DNA of 23,205 bases from positions 1 to 23,205 of the forward strand of contig JAUPLV010000011.1 of the NCBI GenBank assembly GCA_030836725.1. The letters are read 5' to 3'. This DNA is from Pseudomonadota bacterium. Lineage in GTDB: Bacteria; Pseudomonadota; Gammaproteobacteria; Burkholderiales; Thiobacillaceae. Position 1 is the first letter of the stretch; each line of letters begins with the position of its first letter. The notes under the pieces are model-generated. The model saw only the letters and a program-made list of their open reading frames with translations. It was not told the DNA's origin and did no database searches. The position numbers and the translations under genes are program-made. Below, in pieces: positions 7,929 through 15,493 of the stretch.

Positions 7929-9713
7929 ATGTACGACATGAAAACAATCAAAGGCCTGCTCCTTGCAGGTCTGATTGGAACAAGCGGAATACTGGGGGGA
8001 TGTGGCGGCGGCGGGGGCGCCGCTACGCCATCGTATTGGACGATCGACGTGCGGGCCGACGCCACGGCGCTGCCGATCAATATCGCGAACGAAGGGCCGA
8101 GTATTGGCGGCCGTTACACCACCACGCTGTATGTCGAAGTGAAGGATTCCGCTGGCCGGCCAATTTCGAATAGCAATGAGGTTATAGGCTGTTCTTATGT
8201 GGGCGGGCTCGATTCGGGGCCGCTCTACTATCTCGATGGCGATCCAGACCACGAAACGACGGAAACCATCGATGGCGTTGAATACACCTACCCCAATGCG
8301 TATCGCGCCGTGACGCTGTCGCCCAACGCGGGTCTGGCATCTTTCCATTTTCTTGCCTCCGATGTGGCTGGCCCAGCTACCATACGCTGTTCCGTGACCG
8401 ACGCTGGCAATGTCGTTCAGTCGGACGAAGTGACGATACAGGTGGGTAGCAATACGTCCAGCGGCAAGGTTTCCCAGGTGGTGTTCGATCGTTCCAGCCA
8501 AAACTACCTGTTCGTGCAGGGTTACAACGGCCCGACACAACTCCAGATACAGGTCGATGTGGTGGATGAGGCTGGGCAGCCGATCGTCAATTTCCCCGCC
8601 GGGGTCAACAACCTGCAGCTACGCATCGTTCCCGACCCGGCATCGCCGGCCGATGACAACGCGACGTTGCGCGGTGTCGACGCCTACGGCCAGGCTGTTG
8701 CCGGCGCGTCGATCCTTGTCAGGAGCACCAATGGCCAGGCCCAGTTCACCCTGGTCAGCGGCAGCGCGGCAGGCGCGATTCTGATCGAGGCGGTGAGCGA
8801 CCGCGCCGACAACGATGTCGGCAATGGCGTGACGGAAGCCATCTACAACTATGTGGCCATCTCGGCGGTAACGTCGGCGCCGACGCAAGGGCCGACCGCG
8901 ACGCCCCTGGCGATCGGCACCGCCAACCCGCCGGATGCCGTGGCCAACATTCCTTATGGCGCGCTGCTCGAAGCCACCGGTGGCTCGGCGCCGTACACCT
9001 GGTCACTGGTGACTCCGGGTGCGCTTCCGACGGGACTCTCGTTGAACACCAGCGGGGTAATTTCCGGGACGCCGTTTGGCGGCACGGACGGAACCTACAA
9101 CTTCGTGGTTCAAGTCAGGGATGCCCAGGGCACGACGCTGCAGAAGCAGATGGCGATCAAGTACACGGCGCCGACTCCGGTTCCAACCGCACCTATGATC
9201 GGTGTCAGCACGCTCTCAGCAGGCACCGTGGGCACGCTCTACAACTCTCTGGTCACCGCAACGGGTGGCACGGCGCCTTACACATGGAGCGCGGTGTCCG
9301 GTACCTTGCCGCCTGGCTTGAGCCTTAGCGCCAGCGGTGTAGTCAGTGGGATTCCGACTGCGGCGGGTAATTACACCTTCGTGCTGACGGTTACCGGTGC
9401 AGGCCTGTCCTCCAGCAGAAGCGTGACCATGACGGTGAACCCCGCTTCAACTGCCGCACCGGTGATCCAGACGGTGTCGTTGCCGGCAGGCAAGGTGCTG
9501 ACGGCATATACGGCTCAGCTCAACGCGGTTGGTGGTACGCTGCCATACACTTGGACGGTCGACCAGTTGCCAGCCGGCTTGGCTTTGAATGCCGGTACAG
9601 GCGTTATCGACGGCACGCCGGCGGCGGCTGGCACCTTCACTTTCATCGTAACGGCGACTGGAGGAGGGATTTCCTCCTCCACCAAGGCCCTCACCCTGAC
9701 CATCAGCCCGTAA
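7929..9713 (+). CDS. Surface lipoprotein with Ig-like repeats (He_PIG type)
   Basis: With the ATG at 7929 the protein has 594 residues; GGGAG (7916-7920) at 8 nt supports this start over the in-frame ATG at 7914. A short lipoprotein signal peptide ends in lipobox LGGC (Cys near residue 27), followed by a run of Gly; Gly at +2 predicts the outer membrane. Two N-terminal stretches resemble bacterial Ig-like Big-1 domains (VEVKDSAGRPISN, VDVVDEAGQPIVN). Three C-terminal repeats of about 80 residues share the pattern GG-x-x-PYTW...LP-x-GL-x-L...G-x-I/V-x-G-x-P, typical of putative Ig domain He_PIG. Such proteins are usually extracellular binding or adhesion modules. It appears monocistronic and ends in a strong terminator. 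The ligand is unknown. Confidence 0.8.
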   Translation: MYDMKTIKGLLLAGLIGTSGILGGCGGGGGAATPSYWTIDVRADATALPINIANEGPSIGGRYTTTLYVEVKDSAGRPISNSNEVIGCSYVGGLDSGPLYYLDGDPDHETTETIDGVEYTYPNAYRAVTLSPNAGLASFHFLASDVAGPATIRCSVTDAGNVVQSDEVTIQVGSNTSSGKVSQVVFDRSSQNYLFVQGYNGPTQLQIQVDVVDEAGQPIVNFPAGVNNLQLRIVPDPASPADDNATLRGVDAYGQAVAGASILVRSTNGQAQFTLVSGSAAGAILIEAVSDRADNDVGNGVTEAIYNYVAISAVTSAPTQGPTATPLAIGTANPPDAVANIPYGALLEATGGSAPYTWSLVTPGALPTGLSLNTSGVISGTPFGGTDGTYNFVVQVRDAQGTTLQKQMAIKYTAPTPVPTAPMIGVSTLSAGTVGTLYNSLVTATGGTAPYTWSAVSGTLPPGLSLSASGVVSGIPTAAGNYTFVLTVTGAGLSSSRSVTMTVNPASTAAPVIQTVSLPAGKVLTAYTAQLNAVGGTLPYTWTVDQLPAGLALNAGTGVIDGTPAAAGTFTFIVTATGGGISSSTKALTLTISP

Positions 9714-9730
9714 AGCCTGGACAGAGAGAA

Positions 9731-9762
9731 AAACCCGCCACTGGCCGTGGCGGGTTTTTTTT
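9731..9762 (+). terminator. Rho-independent terminator after the Ig-repeat lipoprotein gene
   Basis: A perfect 11-bp stem (AAACCCGCCAC 9731-9741 with 9747-9757) with a 5-nt loop runs into eight T bases (9755-9762). It starts 18 nt after the stop codon and is the clearest terminator on the plus strand. Confidence 0.93.
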
Positions 9763-9924
9763 GCCTACGATCAGGCGTCCTCAATGAGGGCAGACAGAAT
9801 ATAGGGATCGCCCGTTTACCGCCCCAACAATGCCATTCTTCGTTTCAAGGTGACCTACCCCATGTTCACCCCAGCCCGCTGTTCAGGCTGCACAAGCACA
9901 GCATCTTGTTATGGTTTTATACAG

Positions 9925-9940
9925 GGTCTAGCATGAGACC
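9925..9940. promoter_or_regulatory. Small inverted repeat before the antitoxin gene, possible operator
   Basis: GGTCT (9925-9929) and AGACC (9936-9940) form an inverted repeat directly before the antitoxin ATG. TTGTTA (9906-9911) and TAGCAT (9929-9934), 17 nt apart, could be a promoter covering the same bases. Antitoxins of this type usually repress their own promoter at such palindromes; here that is inference. If this is the promoter, the message would be nearly leaderless. Confidence 0.35.
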
Positions 9941-10186
9941 ATGATTAAGCTGAATCTGAACCAGGCCAAAGTCCGCTTGTCCGAATGCATCGCCCAAGCC
10001 GAAGCAGGGGTGACGGTGGTCATCTGCAAGCGAAACAAGCCCGTGGCCGAGCTCCGCGCGATTCCCCAACCACGAAAGAGGCCACGCCCTATCGGGCTGC
10101 TTAAAGAACAGTTTTCTGTGCCGAAAGCATTTTTCGATCCGCTACCGGATGAGATCATCGCCGCATTCGAGGGGCGCGGGGGTTGA
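9941..10186 (+). CDS. Type II toxin-antitoxin system antitoxin, Phd/YefM family
   Basis: An 81-residue protein with the Phd/YefM N-terminal DNA-binding pattern: NLNQAKVRLSECIAQAEAGVTVVICKRNKPVAELRAI (about 6-42). A basic Pro/Arg linker follows, then the toxin-binding tail with GLLK and PLPDEIIAAFEGR, which is characteristic of Phd-type antitoxins paired with PIN-domain (VapC-like) toxins. It should neutralise its toxin and repress the operon. The ribosome site before the ATG is weak. Its stop overlaps a TTG that begins the toxin remnant (TTGA). Because the toxin is truncated, the antitoxin is an orphan here; the gene itself looks intact. Confidence 0.82.
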   Translation: MIKLNLNQAKVRLSECIAQAEAGVTVVICKRNKPVAELRAIPQPRKRPRPIGLLKEQFSVPKAFFDPLPDEIIAAFEGRGG

Positions 10187-10263
10187 ACCGCTACCTCCTG
10201 GATACATGCACGTTTCTCTGGCTGGTTACAGGCAGCGACGCGCTCGCCGAAGCGGCAAGGCAA
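10183..10263 (+). pseudogene. Truncated PIN-domain (VapC-like) toxin
   Basis: Starting at TTG 10183, which overlaps the antitoxin stop, about 27 residues read NRYLLDTCTFLWLVTGSDAL and on to AARQ. This is the N terminus of a PIN-domain RNase toxin, with the first catalytic Asp in LLDT. Intact relatives run to about 130 residues with several more acidic active-site residues. After about 10264 the frame stays open but no longer resembles a PIN protein; the DNA there reads as a sat/cysC fragment on the other strand. The toxin is therefore cut off after its first tenth to fifth and cannot be active. Confidence 0.65.
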
Positions 10264-10265
10264 AA

Positions 10266-10421
10266 ACCCGACAGGCCGGTAAAAAATATGGTGAGGCTCT
10301 GGCGTTCGCGCGGCGGGCTCTGCCGGTGCAGTTCACTCAGCACTTCAGGGAAGCTGTACCAGTCGGGAATTTTCAGCCTGACCCGCATACGGCGCTGGAA
10401 TTCTTCGCCGCTCAGGGTATG
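10266..10421 (-). pseudogene. Fragment of a sulfate adenylyltransferase/APS kinase fusion gene (sat-cysC linker)
   Basis: On the minus strand, between a stop at 10422-10424 and about 10266, the translation contains LSGEEFQRRM, IPDWYSFPEVLSELHR, SPPRERQ and LTIFFTGLSG. This matches the junction of bifunctional Sat-CysC proteins: the end of the sulfurylase (the SG-x-x-x-R-R and PDW-F-SFPEV motifs) running into the start of APS kinase, whose P-loop normally reads FFTGLSGAGKS. The fragment stops exactly at FTGLSG, before AGKS, where it meets the truncated toxin. Only about 50 residues remain, with no start signal or rest of the gene, so it is a relic. Recognition is from remembered family motifs. 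Confidence 0.7.
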
Positions 10422-10446
10422 TCACCCTCATCTCACGCCCGCGGCC

Positions 10447-10475
10447 AAGCCCGGATTCAGGCAGGAACCGGGCTT
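10447..10475 (-). terminator. Stem-loop just after the orphan flp gene
   Basis: AAGCCCGG (10447-10454) and CCGGGCTT (10468-10475) form a perfect 8-bp stem with a 13-nt loop. It begins 3 nt beyond the flp stop on the minus strand. No T-run follows, so it may only stabilise the message or terminate weakly. Confidence 0.45.
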
Positions 10476-10478
10476 GAT

Positions 10479-10670
10479 TCAGATCCCGCTGGTAGCTGCG
10501 GTCACTTGATCGGAAACACGCGTAAAGAGCGAATTGACGCCAGCCCCGACACTGGCGACGGCCAAAACGATCACAACAGCTATCAGCCCTGCCAGCAGCG
10601 CATACTCGATCGCCGTCACCCCGTCATCGGATTCGACAAATTCCCGGAAGATTACGCTGGGTCGCTGCAT
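10479..10670 (-). CDS. flp: Flp-type pilin (orphan copy)
   Basis: A 63-residue protein with a short basic/acidic leader and the Flp signature DDGVTAIEYALLAGLIAVVIV. The prepilin peptidase should cut after the Gly, giving a mature pilin that starts VTAIEY with the conserved Glu5-Tyr6, followed by one hydrophobic helix. Flp pilins polymerise into the thin bundles of Tad (type IVc) pili. The ATG at 10670 follows GGGAG at 5 nt on the minus strand. No other tad gene adjoins it; a second flp lies at 21370 next to tadV. It is about 26% larger in its leader and tail than a bare 50-residue Flp but within the family range. Confidence 0.87.
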   Translation of the reverse strand: MQRPSVIFREFVESDDGVTAIEYALLAGLIAVVIVLAVASVGAGVNSLFTRVSDQVTAATSGI

Positions 10671-10852
10671 GTTAACTCCCTTTAATATTTGTCGTCAAAA
10701 TAGTCCTTACCAGCCACATCATTCCTGACTGGCTTTTTATTTATATGACAGTCGACGATGCGGCACAATAAGCAAATTTTAAAAAATTGCCCCCTCGATT
10801 GCCAATCATTCTTTGCTGCCGGTCCAACAGGATGCGCGGCTCATCCATCGCG

Positions 10853-11809
10853 TCAGCCATAAGTCTTGAAAAACAGAGAAACAAATCGGCCAAGCTCGGC
10901 TTCGGACAAATGATTGATGCCCGCCGCGCCCTTGCGTCCGCCGCCGGTTTCGAATTGGCCGCACAGTTCGTCCGCACCGGATTGGGTCGCCAGCGGTGCG
11001 CGCACGCTCACAACATAGCCACCTTCGGGTTTGGCGGTGAGAACGGCGTGCGCCTGCGTCGGGGATTCGACCGCCAGCCGATTGCCGAACACGCCGGAAA
11101 TTCGACGCGCCCATTTCTCGGCGGGCAGCATGAAGATGCGCCCGGTTTCATGCGTTTCCGCTGCGCTCACTGCGACGGCGCGCGCCATGTCGTTCTGGTA
11201 GCCGCTTTTCAGCGTTTGATAGGCCGGCGCTTCGGCGATGAAAGCGAAGGGGTCGGCAAATGGGCGCAGCAGCCGGTACAGCTCGGCGGGATCGAAAAAC
11301 AGATCGTCGAGCGATTCGCCATAGCCGTTGTAGTTGAGACATTCGCCCAGCGTCTGCAATTCCGCCAACTGGCTGCCCGACAGCCCGAGCGGCGCGGCAG
11401 CCTGCCGCGCCGCTGCGGCCATATTGTCGCCGAATGCCGCCGCGACCGCCCATGCCAGCCGCCGGCCCTGGAGATGGCGGTTCACCAGCAGGCTGGTGCA
11501 GACATTGGCATCGGTGTCGATGTGCGGCTCGAAGTTCGGATGCTTGGGGATATCGCCGGGCTGGTGGTGATCGAAATAACGGACCTGCGCGCCAGCGGCG
11601 AGCAGGCGGTCGAGCGCGTCGCGGTTCTTCGACAGCGCGATATCCAGCACGGTGATCCTATCGCCCGCCCGTGCGTTGACCCGCTTCAGCAGGCTGATGT
11701 CGCGTTTGGGTCCGGTGACCAGTGCGGACTCGGCGGGTTCGTCCAGACGCAGCTGGTGCAGGGCGCAAAGGCCGTCGGCGTCACCGTTGAAAACGTCAAT
11801 CAGTTGCAT
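10853..11809 (-). CDS. DHH-family phosphoesterase
   Basis: A 318-residue protein. The metal-binding motifs of the DHH superfamily are in order: D10/D12 in DVFNGDADGLCA, D56 in VLDIALSKN, and the D80-H81-H82 triad in YFDHHQPG. The C-terminal DHHA1-like part ends with GGGRKGAAGIN, the substrate-binding loop. The superfamily includes RecJ, exopolyphosphatases, oligoribonucleases (NrnA) and c-di-AMP phosphodiesterases. The short two-domain layout here is closest to small phosphoesterases of the NrnA type, but the exact substrate cannot be stated. It stands alone; about 157 bp separate it from the aroK stop, and aroB, often found after aroK, is absent. Confidence 0.88.
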   Translation of the reverse strand: MQLIDVFNGDADGLCALHQLRLDEPAESALVTGPKRDISLLKRVNARAGDRITVLDIALSKNRDALDRLLAAGAQVRYFDHHQPGDIPKHPNFEPHIDTDANVCTSLLVNRHLQGRRLAWAVAAAFGDNMAAAARQAAAPLGLSGSQLAELQTLGECLNYNGYGESLDDLFFDPAELYRLLRPFADPFAFIAEAPAYQTLKSGYQNDMARAVAVSAAETHETGRIFMLPAEKWARRISGVFGNRLAVESPTQAHAVLTAKPEGGYVVSVRAPLATQSGADELCGQFETGGGRKGAAGINHLSEAELGRFVSLFFKTYG

Positions 11810-11966
11810 GAGGTGGCTGACTGACAGGTGATCGTTGCAGGAATGGCTGGTGTCGTAGCGTCATTAACGCGCGGCGCGCTATGCATAAAACGCCGATGGG
11901 AGAAATGGCCGGACGGGCCGCTCGGCTTCGATAGCCTGGGCAGAAAGGCGCGTACGGAGTGCGGCA

Positions 11967-12518
11967 TCAATCCTTTGCATCCGATGTCTGCAACGTGCTC
12001 CGCAGCAAATCCAGCTTGCCGAAAAGCGCCCGTGTCATGCCCGATACGCCCTGGCGCCCGGTGTCGACCACGATATCCGCCACTTCCCGGTAAAGCGGGT
12101 CGCGCTGCCGGTACAGTTCGCGCAGCTTTGCCAGCGGGTTGTCCGTCTGCAGCAGTGGGCGGTTGCGGTCGTGGCGCGTACGCTCAAACAGATGCTCGGG
12201 CGTGCCACGCAAGTAAATCACCACACCATTTTTCTTCAGGTTTTCGCGGTTGGCCACCGACAGCACCGCGCCGCCGCCGGTCGCCAGCACGATGCCGGAC
12301 AGGGCGGTCAACTCGGCGATCGCCGCCTCCTCGCGCTTGCGGAATCCGGCCTCGCCCTCGATCTCGAAAATCACCGGAATCCTGACGCCGGTGCGCGCCT
12401 CGATCTCGTGGTCCGAATCGTGGAATTCGCAGCCGTAGTGTCTGGCCAGAAGCCGGCCCACCGTGGTCTTGCCGGCGCCCATCAGGCCGACGAGGAAAAG
12501 ATTGTCTTTCTTGCTCAT
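11967..12518 (-). CDS. aroK: Shikimate kinase AroK
   Basis: A 183-residue P-loop kinase that phosphorylates shikimate at the 3-hydroxyl in the chorismate pathway. The Walker A motif GLMGAGKTT is at 11-19. The shikimate-binding DSD is at 34-36, the FRKRE motif is near 59-63, and GGG follows in LATGGGAVL. The lid RxxRPLL (RHDRNRPLLQ) is intact. Length is normal. In many betaproteobacteria and gammaproteobacteria aroK follows pilQ and precedes aroB; here a terminator stands between pilQ and aroK, and a DHH phosphoesterase gene follows instead of aroB. The Shine-Dalgarno is poor. TAGAAT lies a few bases before the ATG on the minus strand and could be a -10 for a nearly leaderless message. Confidence 0.95.
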   Translation of the reverse strand: MSKKDNLFLVGLMGAGKTTVGRLLARHYGCEFHDSDHEIEARTGVRIPVIFEIEGEAGFRKREEAAIAELTALSGIVLATGGGAVLSVANRENLKKNGVVIYLRGTPEHLFERTRHDRNRPLLQTDNPLAKLRELYRQRDPLYREVADIVVDTGRQGVSGMTRALFGKLDLLRSTLQTSDAKD

Positions 12519-12586
12519 GGCGTCATTCTAATGGAGCGCAACCCGATGACCGGGGTTGAAACAGGCTCGACGGGAAAATCCGGACG

Positions 12587-12616
12587 AAAAAAAGCGCGGG
12601 ACAGGCCCGCGCTTTT
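12587..12616 (-). terminator. Terminator of the pilMNOPQ operon
   Basis: GCGCGGG (12594-12600) pairs with CCCGCGC (12606-12612) around a 5-nt loop, extended by A/T pairs. On the minus strand the stem runs into seven T bases (12593-12587); on the plus strand four T bases follow. It lies 14 nt after the pilQ stop and before aroK, so it should end the pil transcript. Confidence 0.9.
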
Positions 12617-12629
12617 GTGCGCACAGCAA

Positions 12630-14858
12630 TCAGCGGATCGACAGGCGATCGTCGATGATGCGCGGGGTGAGGAAAATGATCAGCTCGGTCTTGGCGTTCT
12701 CCTTGCTGGCAGTCTTGAACAGATTGCCGAACAGCGGAATATCGCCCAGCAGCGGCACCTTGCTATCGGTCGACTTTTCCTCTCCATCATAGATGCCGCC
12801 CAGAACCAGGGTTTCGCCGTTGTTCACGCGCACCTGGGTCTTTATCCGCTTGGTGTCGATCGCGTAATCGGTAAAACCCGCGATAGCGCGCGGGGCATCC
12901 TTCTGCACCTCGACCGTCAGGATGACCGCATCGTTGTTGAGGATCTGCGGGTCGACCAGCAAGCACAGAAAGGCGTCCTTGAACGCCACCGTTGCGGTGA
13001 CGGCATCCGTGGCAGGCGTGATGTACGGAATCTGCACGCCGCTCAGAATCACGGCCGGCTTCTGGTTGGTGGTCATCACCCGCGGATTGGAGATCACCCT
13101 GCCTTTCTCGTCCGCCTCCAGTGCGCGCAACTCCAGGCTCAGCAAATTGCCGTTGGCGAGATTCAGCAGGGACAAAGCCAGGTTGCCGGCGCCGTCGGAT
13201 ACCGGCAGTGCCTGACCCGAGCCAATCGCTGGCGCGCCGAGCGTCGCCCCACCAATCTGAACGGGATCGACCAATCCGTTGTTGATGACTTTGGACGCTG
13301 AAAAACCCAAACGCGCGCCAAGGTCGCGGCTCCAGCCGTCGGTTGCCACCACCACCCGCGCCTCGATCATGACCTGACGGGCAGGCACATCCAGCCGCGC
13401 GAGCAATTCGCGAACTTCCTGAATCTTGCGCGCCGTATCGGTGATAATGAGGGTGTTGGTCTTCAGTTCATAGGTTGCGCGGCCCCGCTTGGTCAGTATC
13501 TTCTGGTCGCTTTCTTTATCTCCCGTGCCTTGCTGCGACGCCTGCGCCGCCGCTGCGGCGCCGGTCAATCCCTGAGCTTGCGCCGAGCAGTTCACCTTAT
13601 TATTGCCGGTGGAAGCAAGGAACGCCCCCGCGGCAAAGCCATACAGCATGGTTTGCGCTTCATCCGCCCGCATGTAGTTGAGCTGGATAAACTCAGTAGC
13701 CAGAGGCTCCAGGTCGGCGACGGCCGACCGGGCCTCGTACTCGAGTTTTTCCTTGGCCATCAACTCGTCCTTGGGGGCAACCCATATCACGTTGCCGTTC
13801 TGCCGCTTGTCCAGGCCCTTGGTCTGCATGATGAGGTCGAGTGCCTGGTCCCAGGGCACGTCCTTCAGCCGCAGGGTAAGATTGCCAGTCACCGAGTCGC
13901 TGGCGATGATGTTGAGGCCGGTGAAGTCGGCGATGACCTGCAGCACCGAGCGCACCTCGACGTTCTGGAAATTGAGCGAGAGTTTTTCGCCAGCGTATTT
14001 GATCTTGCCGTCAGCGGTCTTCTTCTGCGCATCGTCGCTCGGCTTGACCTCGACAATAAAGTTGTTGTCGGTCTGGTAGGCTGAATACTCCCAGCCGCCC
14101 TTGGGCTGGATTACCATCCGTGTGTTGTCGCCCAGGGTGTAAGTTTCGACGGTCTGCACCGGCGTACCGAAATCGGCCACATCCAGACGGCGCTGCAGGG
14201 CCTTGGGCAACTCGGTGCCGATGAAATCGACAACCACCCCGCCGGTCTGCTGGCGGATATTGATGCCGGCCTGCGCGTCGGACAGGGTGGTCACGATACG
14301 CGCTTCGCCTGCCGCGCCGCGGCGGAAATCGACAGCGCGAATGCTGTGGCGTGCCTTGCCGGGTGCCGCTTCGGAAAAATGCGGGCTGACATTGACTGGG
14401 GCCGCGCCGGCACCCACATCGCCCAGAGCAACGAACAGCGATTTGCCCTCGATCCTGGCTTCGTATTCGACCGACTTGTTCAGGTTCAGCACCAGGCGTG
14501 TGCGCGTGCCCGCCTGAACCACATTCACGCTCGACAGCGGTCCCAGATTGGTCTCGACCGTATTCCGCCCCATGGCGTTGCCCGTGTCAGGCAGGTCTAG
14601 CGCGATACGCGGGGGATTGCTAACGGTGAAACCAGCCGGAGTCGCAGTCAACGCGTTCTTGAGATTGATCCTGACGACGATCTTGCCGCCTGGCAGGGTG
14701 GTTGTCTCGACGCCCTGCACCGCGTTGGTGGTCGCTGGCGCGTCGGCAGCACGCACCGCAAACGGCAGCATGAGGCCGGTGAGCAAGGCCGCCCCGAACA
14801 AATGGCGGGTCATTTTCCGGACAATGCTTCGAACTGTAATTTTGGGCAATGGATTCAT
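12630..14858 (-). CDS. pilQ: Type IV pilus secretin PilQ
   Basis: I place the start at ATG 14858, which follows AAGAGG at about 5 nt and opens a clear signal peptide (TRHLFGAALLTGLMLPFAVRAADA); the frame is open further up to 15032 but that stretch lacks secretin character. The protein has 742 residues. AMIN domains that bind peptidoglycan cover roughly 45-210. The STN/N0 domain (LNFQNVEVRSVLQVIADFTG and VPWDQALDLIM) covers about 287-350. An N1 region follows with a low-complexity Ala/Gln insert. The secretin barrel (from about 490: RQVMIEARVV, VISNPRVMT, VLGGIYDG, LLGDIPLFGNLF) completes it. PilQ forms the outer-membrane gate through which type IVa pili extend. It is the last gene of pilMNOPQ, 134 bp after pilP. 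Confidence 0.95.
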   Translation of the reverse strand: MNPLPKITVRSIVRKMTRHLFGAALLTGLMLPFAVRAADAPATTNAVQGVETTTLPGGKIVVRINLKNALTATPAGFTVSNPPRIALDLPDTGNAMGRNTVETNLGPLSSVNVVQAGTRTRLVLNLNKSVEYEARIEGKSLFVALGDVGAGAAPVNVSPHFSEAAPGKARHSIRAVDFRRGAAGEARIVTTLSDAQAGINIRQQTGGVVVDFIGTELPKALQRRLDVADFGTPVQTVETYTLGDNTRMVIQPKGGWEYSAYQTDNNFIVEVKPSDDAQKKTADGKIKYAGEKLSLNFQNVEVRSVLQVIADFTGLNIIASDSVTGNLTLRLKDVPWDQALDLIMQTKGLDKRQNGNVIWVAPKDELMAKEKLEYEARSAVADLEPLATEFIQLNYMRADEAQTMLYGFAAGAFLASTGNNKVNCSAQAQGLTGAAAAAQASQQGTGDKESDQKILTKRGRATYELKTNTLIITDTARKIQEVRELLARLDVPARQVMIEARVVVATDGWSRDLGARLGFSASKVINNGLVDPVQIGGATLGAPAIGSGQALPVSDGAGNLALSLLNLANGNLLSLELRALEADEKGRVISNPRVMTTNQKPAVILSGVQIPYITPATDAVTATVAFKDAFLCLLVDPQILNNDAVILTVEVQKDAPRAIAGFTDYAIDTKRIKTQVRVNNGETLVLGGIYDGEEKSTDSKVPLLGDIPLFGNLFKTASKENAKTELIIFLTPRIIDDRLSIR

Positions 14859-14992
14859 GTCAGCCTCTTTGAAATCGGTGGTACAAGGGCGCTTTGTAAT
14901 AATCGTAGCGAGCGGATTGCAGCCGAGCACGGCCAGGGCGCCGGATTCACCCGGCCTATGCACGCGCCGCATATCTATAAATTTGCCCATCA

Positions 14993-15493
14993 TCATTCTT
15001 GCAGGATAAGGGTGCTGACGCGCTCGGTCCAATCCCCCGCACTATCCTGGATGGTTTCATGCAAAGTCACTTCGCTATCGGTGATCTGAGTGATCATGCC
15101 AAAATTCTGGCCGATGTAATTGCCTTTTTTGACATGATAAATCGCGTTAGTGGATGTTTTGACCACCGCGTGAATCACGCCCTGCCTGGACATGGCGCCT
15201 ACCATTTTGAGGGTTTCCAGGGCATAACTCTCAAGCGGCTCTTTCGGGCGATCGAGGTCGGGCTGCATGCCCCCTCCTCCGCCGCCGATCGACAATTTGC
15301 GGGGCTTGAAGGGATCGGGCAAATCAAAAGCGTCGTAGGCGAAGGGTTCATATGCCTTGATCTGCGGCAGGGGCTCGATTTTTCCCTGCATGTCCTTGCC
15401 GGATTCGGCGACGAAGGCCCGCAGATCATCCATGCCGCCATCGCCGCAACCCGTCAACCCCAATGCGATTGCCACGGAAATGAGGCGCTTCAT
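14993..15493 (-). CDS. pilP: Type IV pilus assembly lipoprotein PilP
   Basis: A 166-residue inner-membrane lipoprotein that links the PilN/PilO platform to the PilQ secretin. A signal peptide ends in lipobox LTGC with Cys16. A flexible Pro- and Gly-rich region (including a run of six Gly) leads to the C-terminal beta-sandwich (about 95-160: ALETLKMVGAM, GVIHAVVKT, YHVKKGNYIGQNFGMI, EVTLHET), which is the part that binds PilQ N0. Length is usual for the family (about 175). Its start overlaps the end of pilO by 4 bp. Confidence 0.93.
   Translation of the reverse strand: MKRLISVAIALGLTGCGDGGMDDLRAFVAESGKDMQGKIEPLPQIKAYEPFAYDAFDLPDPFKPRKLSIGGGGGGMQPDLDRPKEPLESYALETLKMVGAMSRQGVIHAVVKTSTNAIYHVKKGNYIGQNFGMITQITDSEVTLHETIQDSAGDWTERVSTLILQE

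Noticed and set aside
10671..10852. Small gene or CRISPR-like repeats between the orphan flp and the DHH gene
   Set aside because: No repeated units and no frame with start signals; only an A/T-rich near-palindrome at 10772-10790, too weak to call.
10787..11824. 345-codon plus-strand frame opposite the DHH gene
   Set aside because: Shadow frame; all DHH motifs are on the minus strand and this frame has none.
11810..11966. aroB remnant between aroK and the DHH gene
   Set aside because: No stretch on the minus strand resembles the start of 3-dehydroquinate synthase; only unstructured short frames are present.
12171..13301. Plus-strand frame spanning aroK, the terminator and pilQ
   Set aside because: Runs through a rho-independent terminator and two clear genes on the other strand.
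14859..15032. Longer PilQ start
   Set aside because: Adds 58 residues without secretin character before a good ribosome site and signal peptide at 14858, and would overlap pilP.
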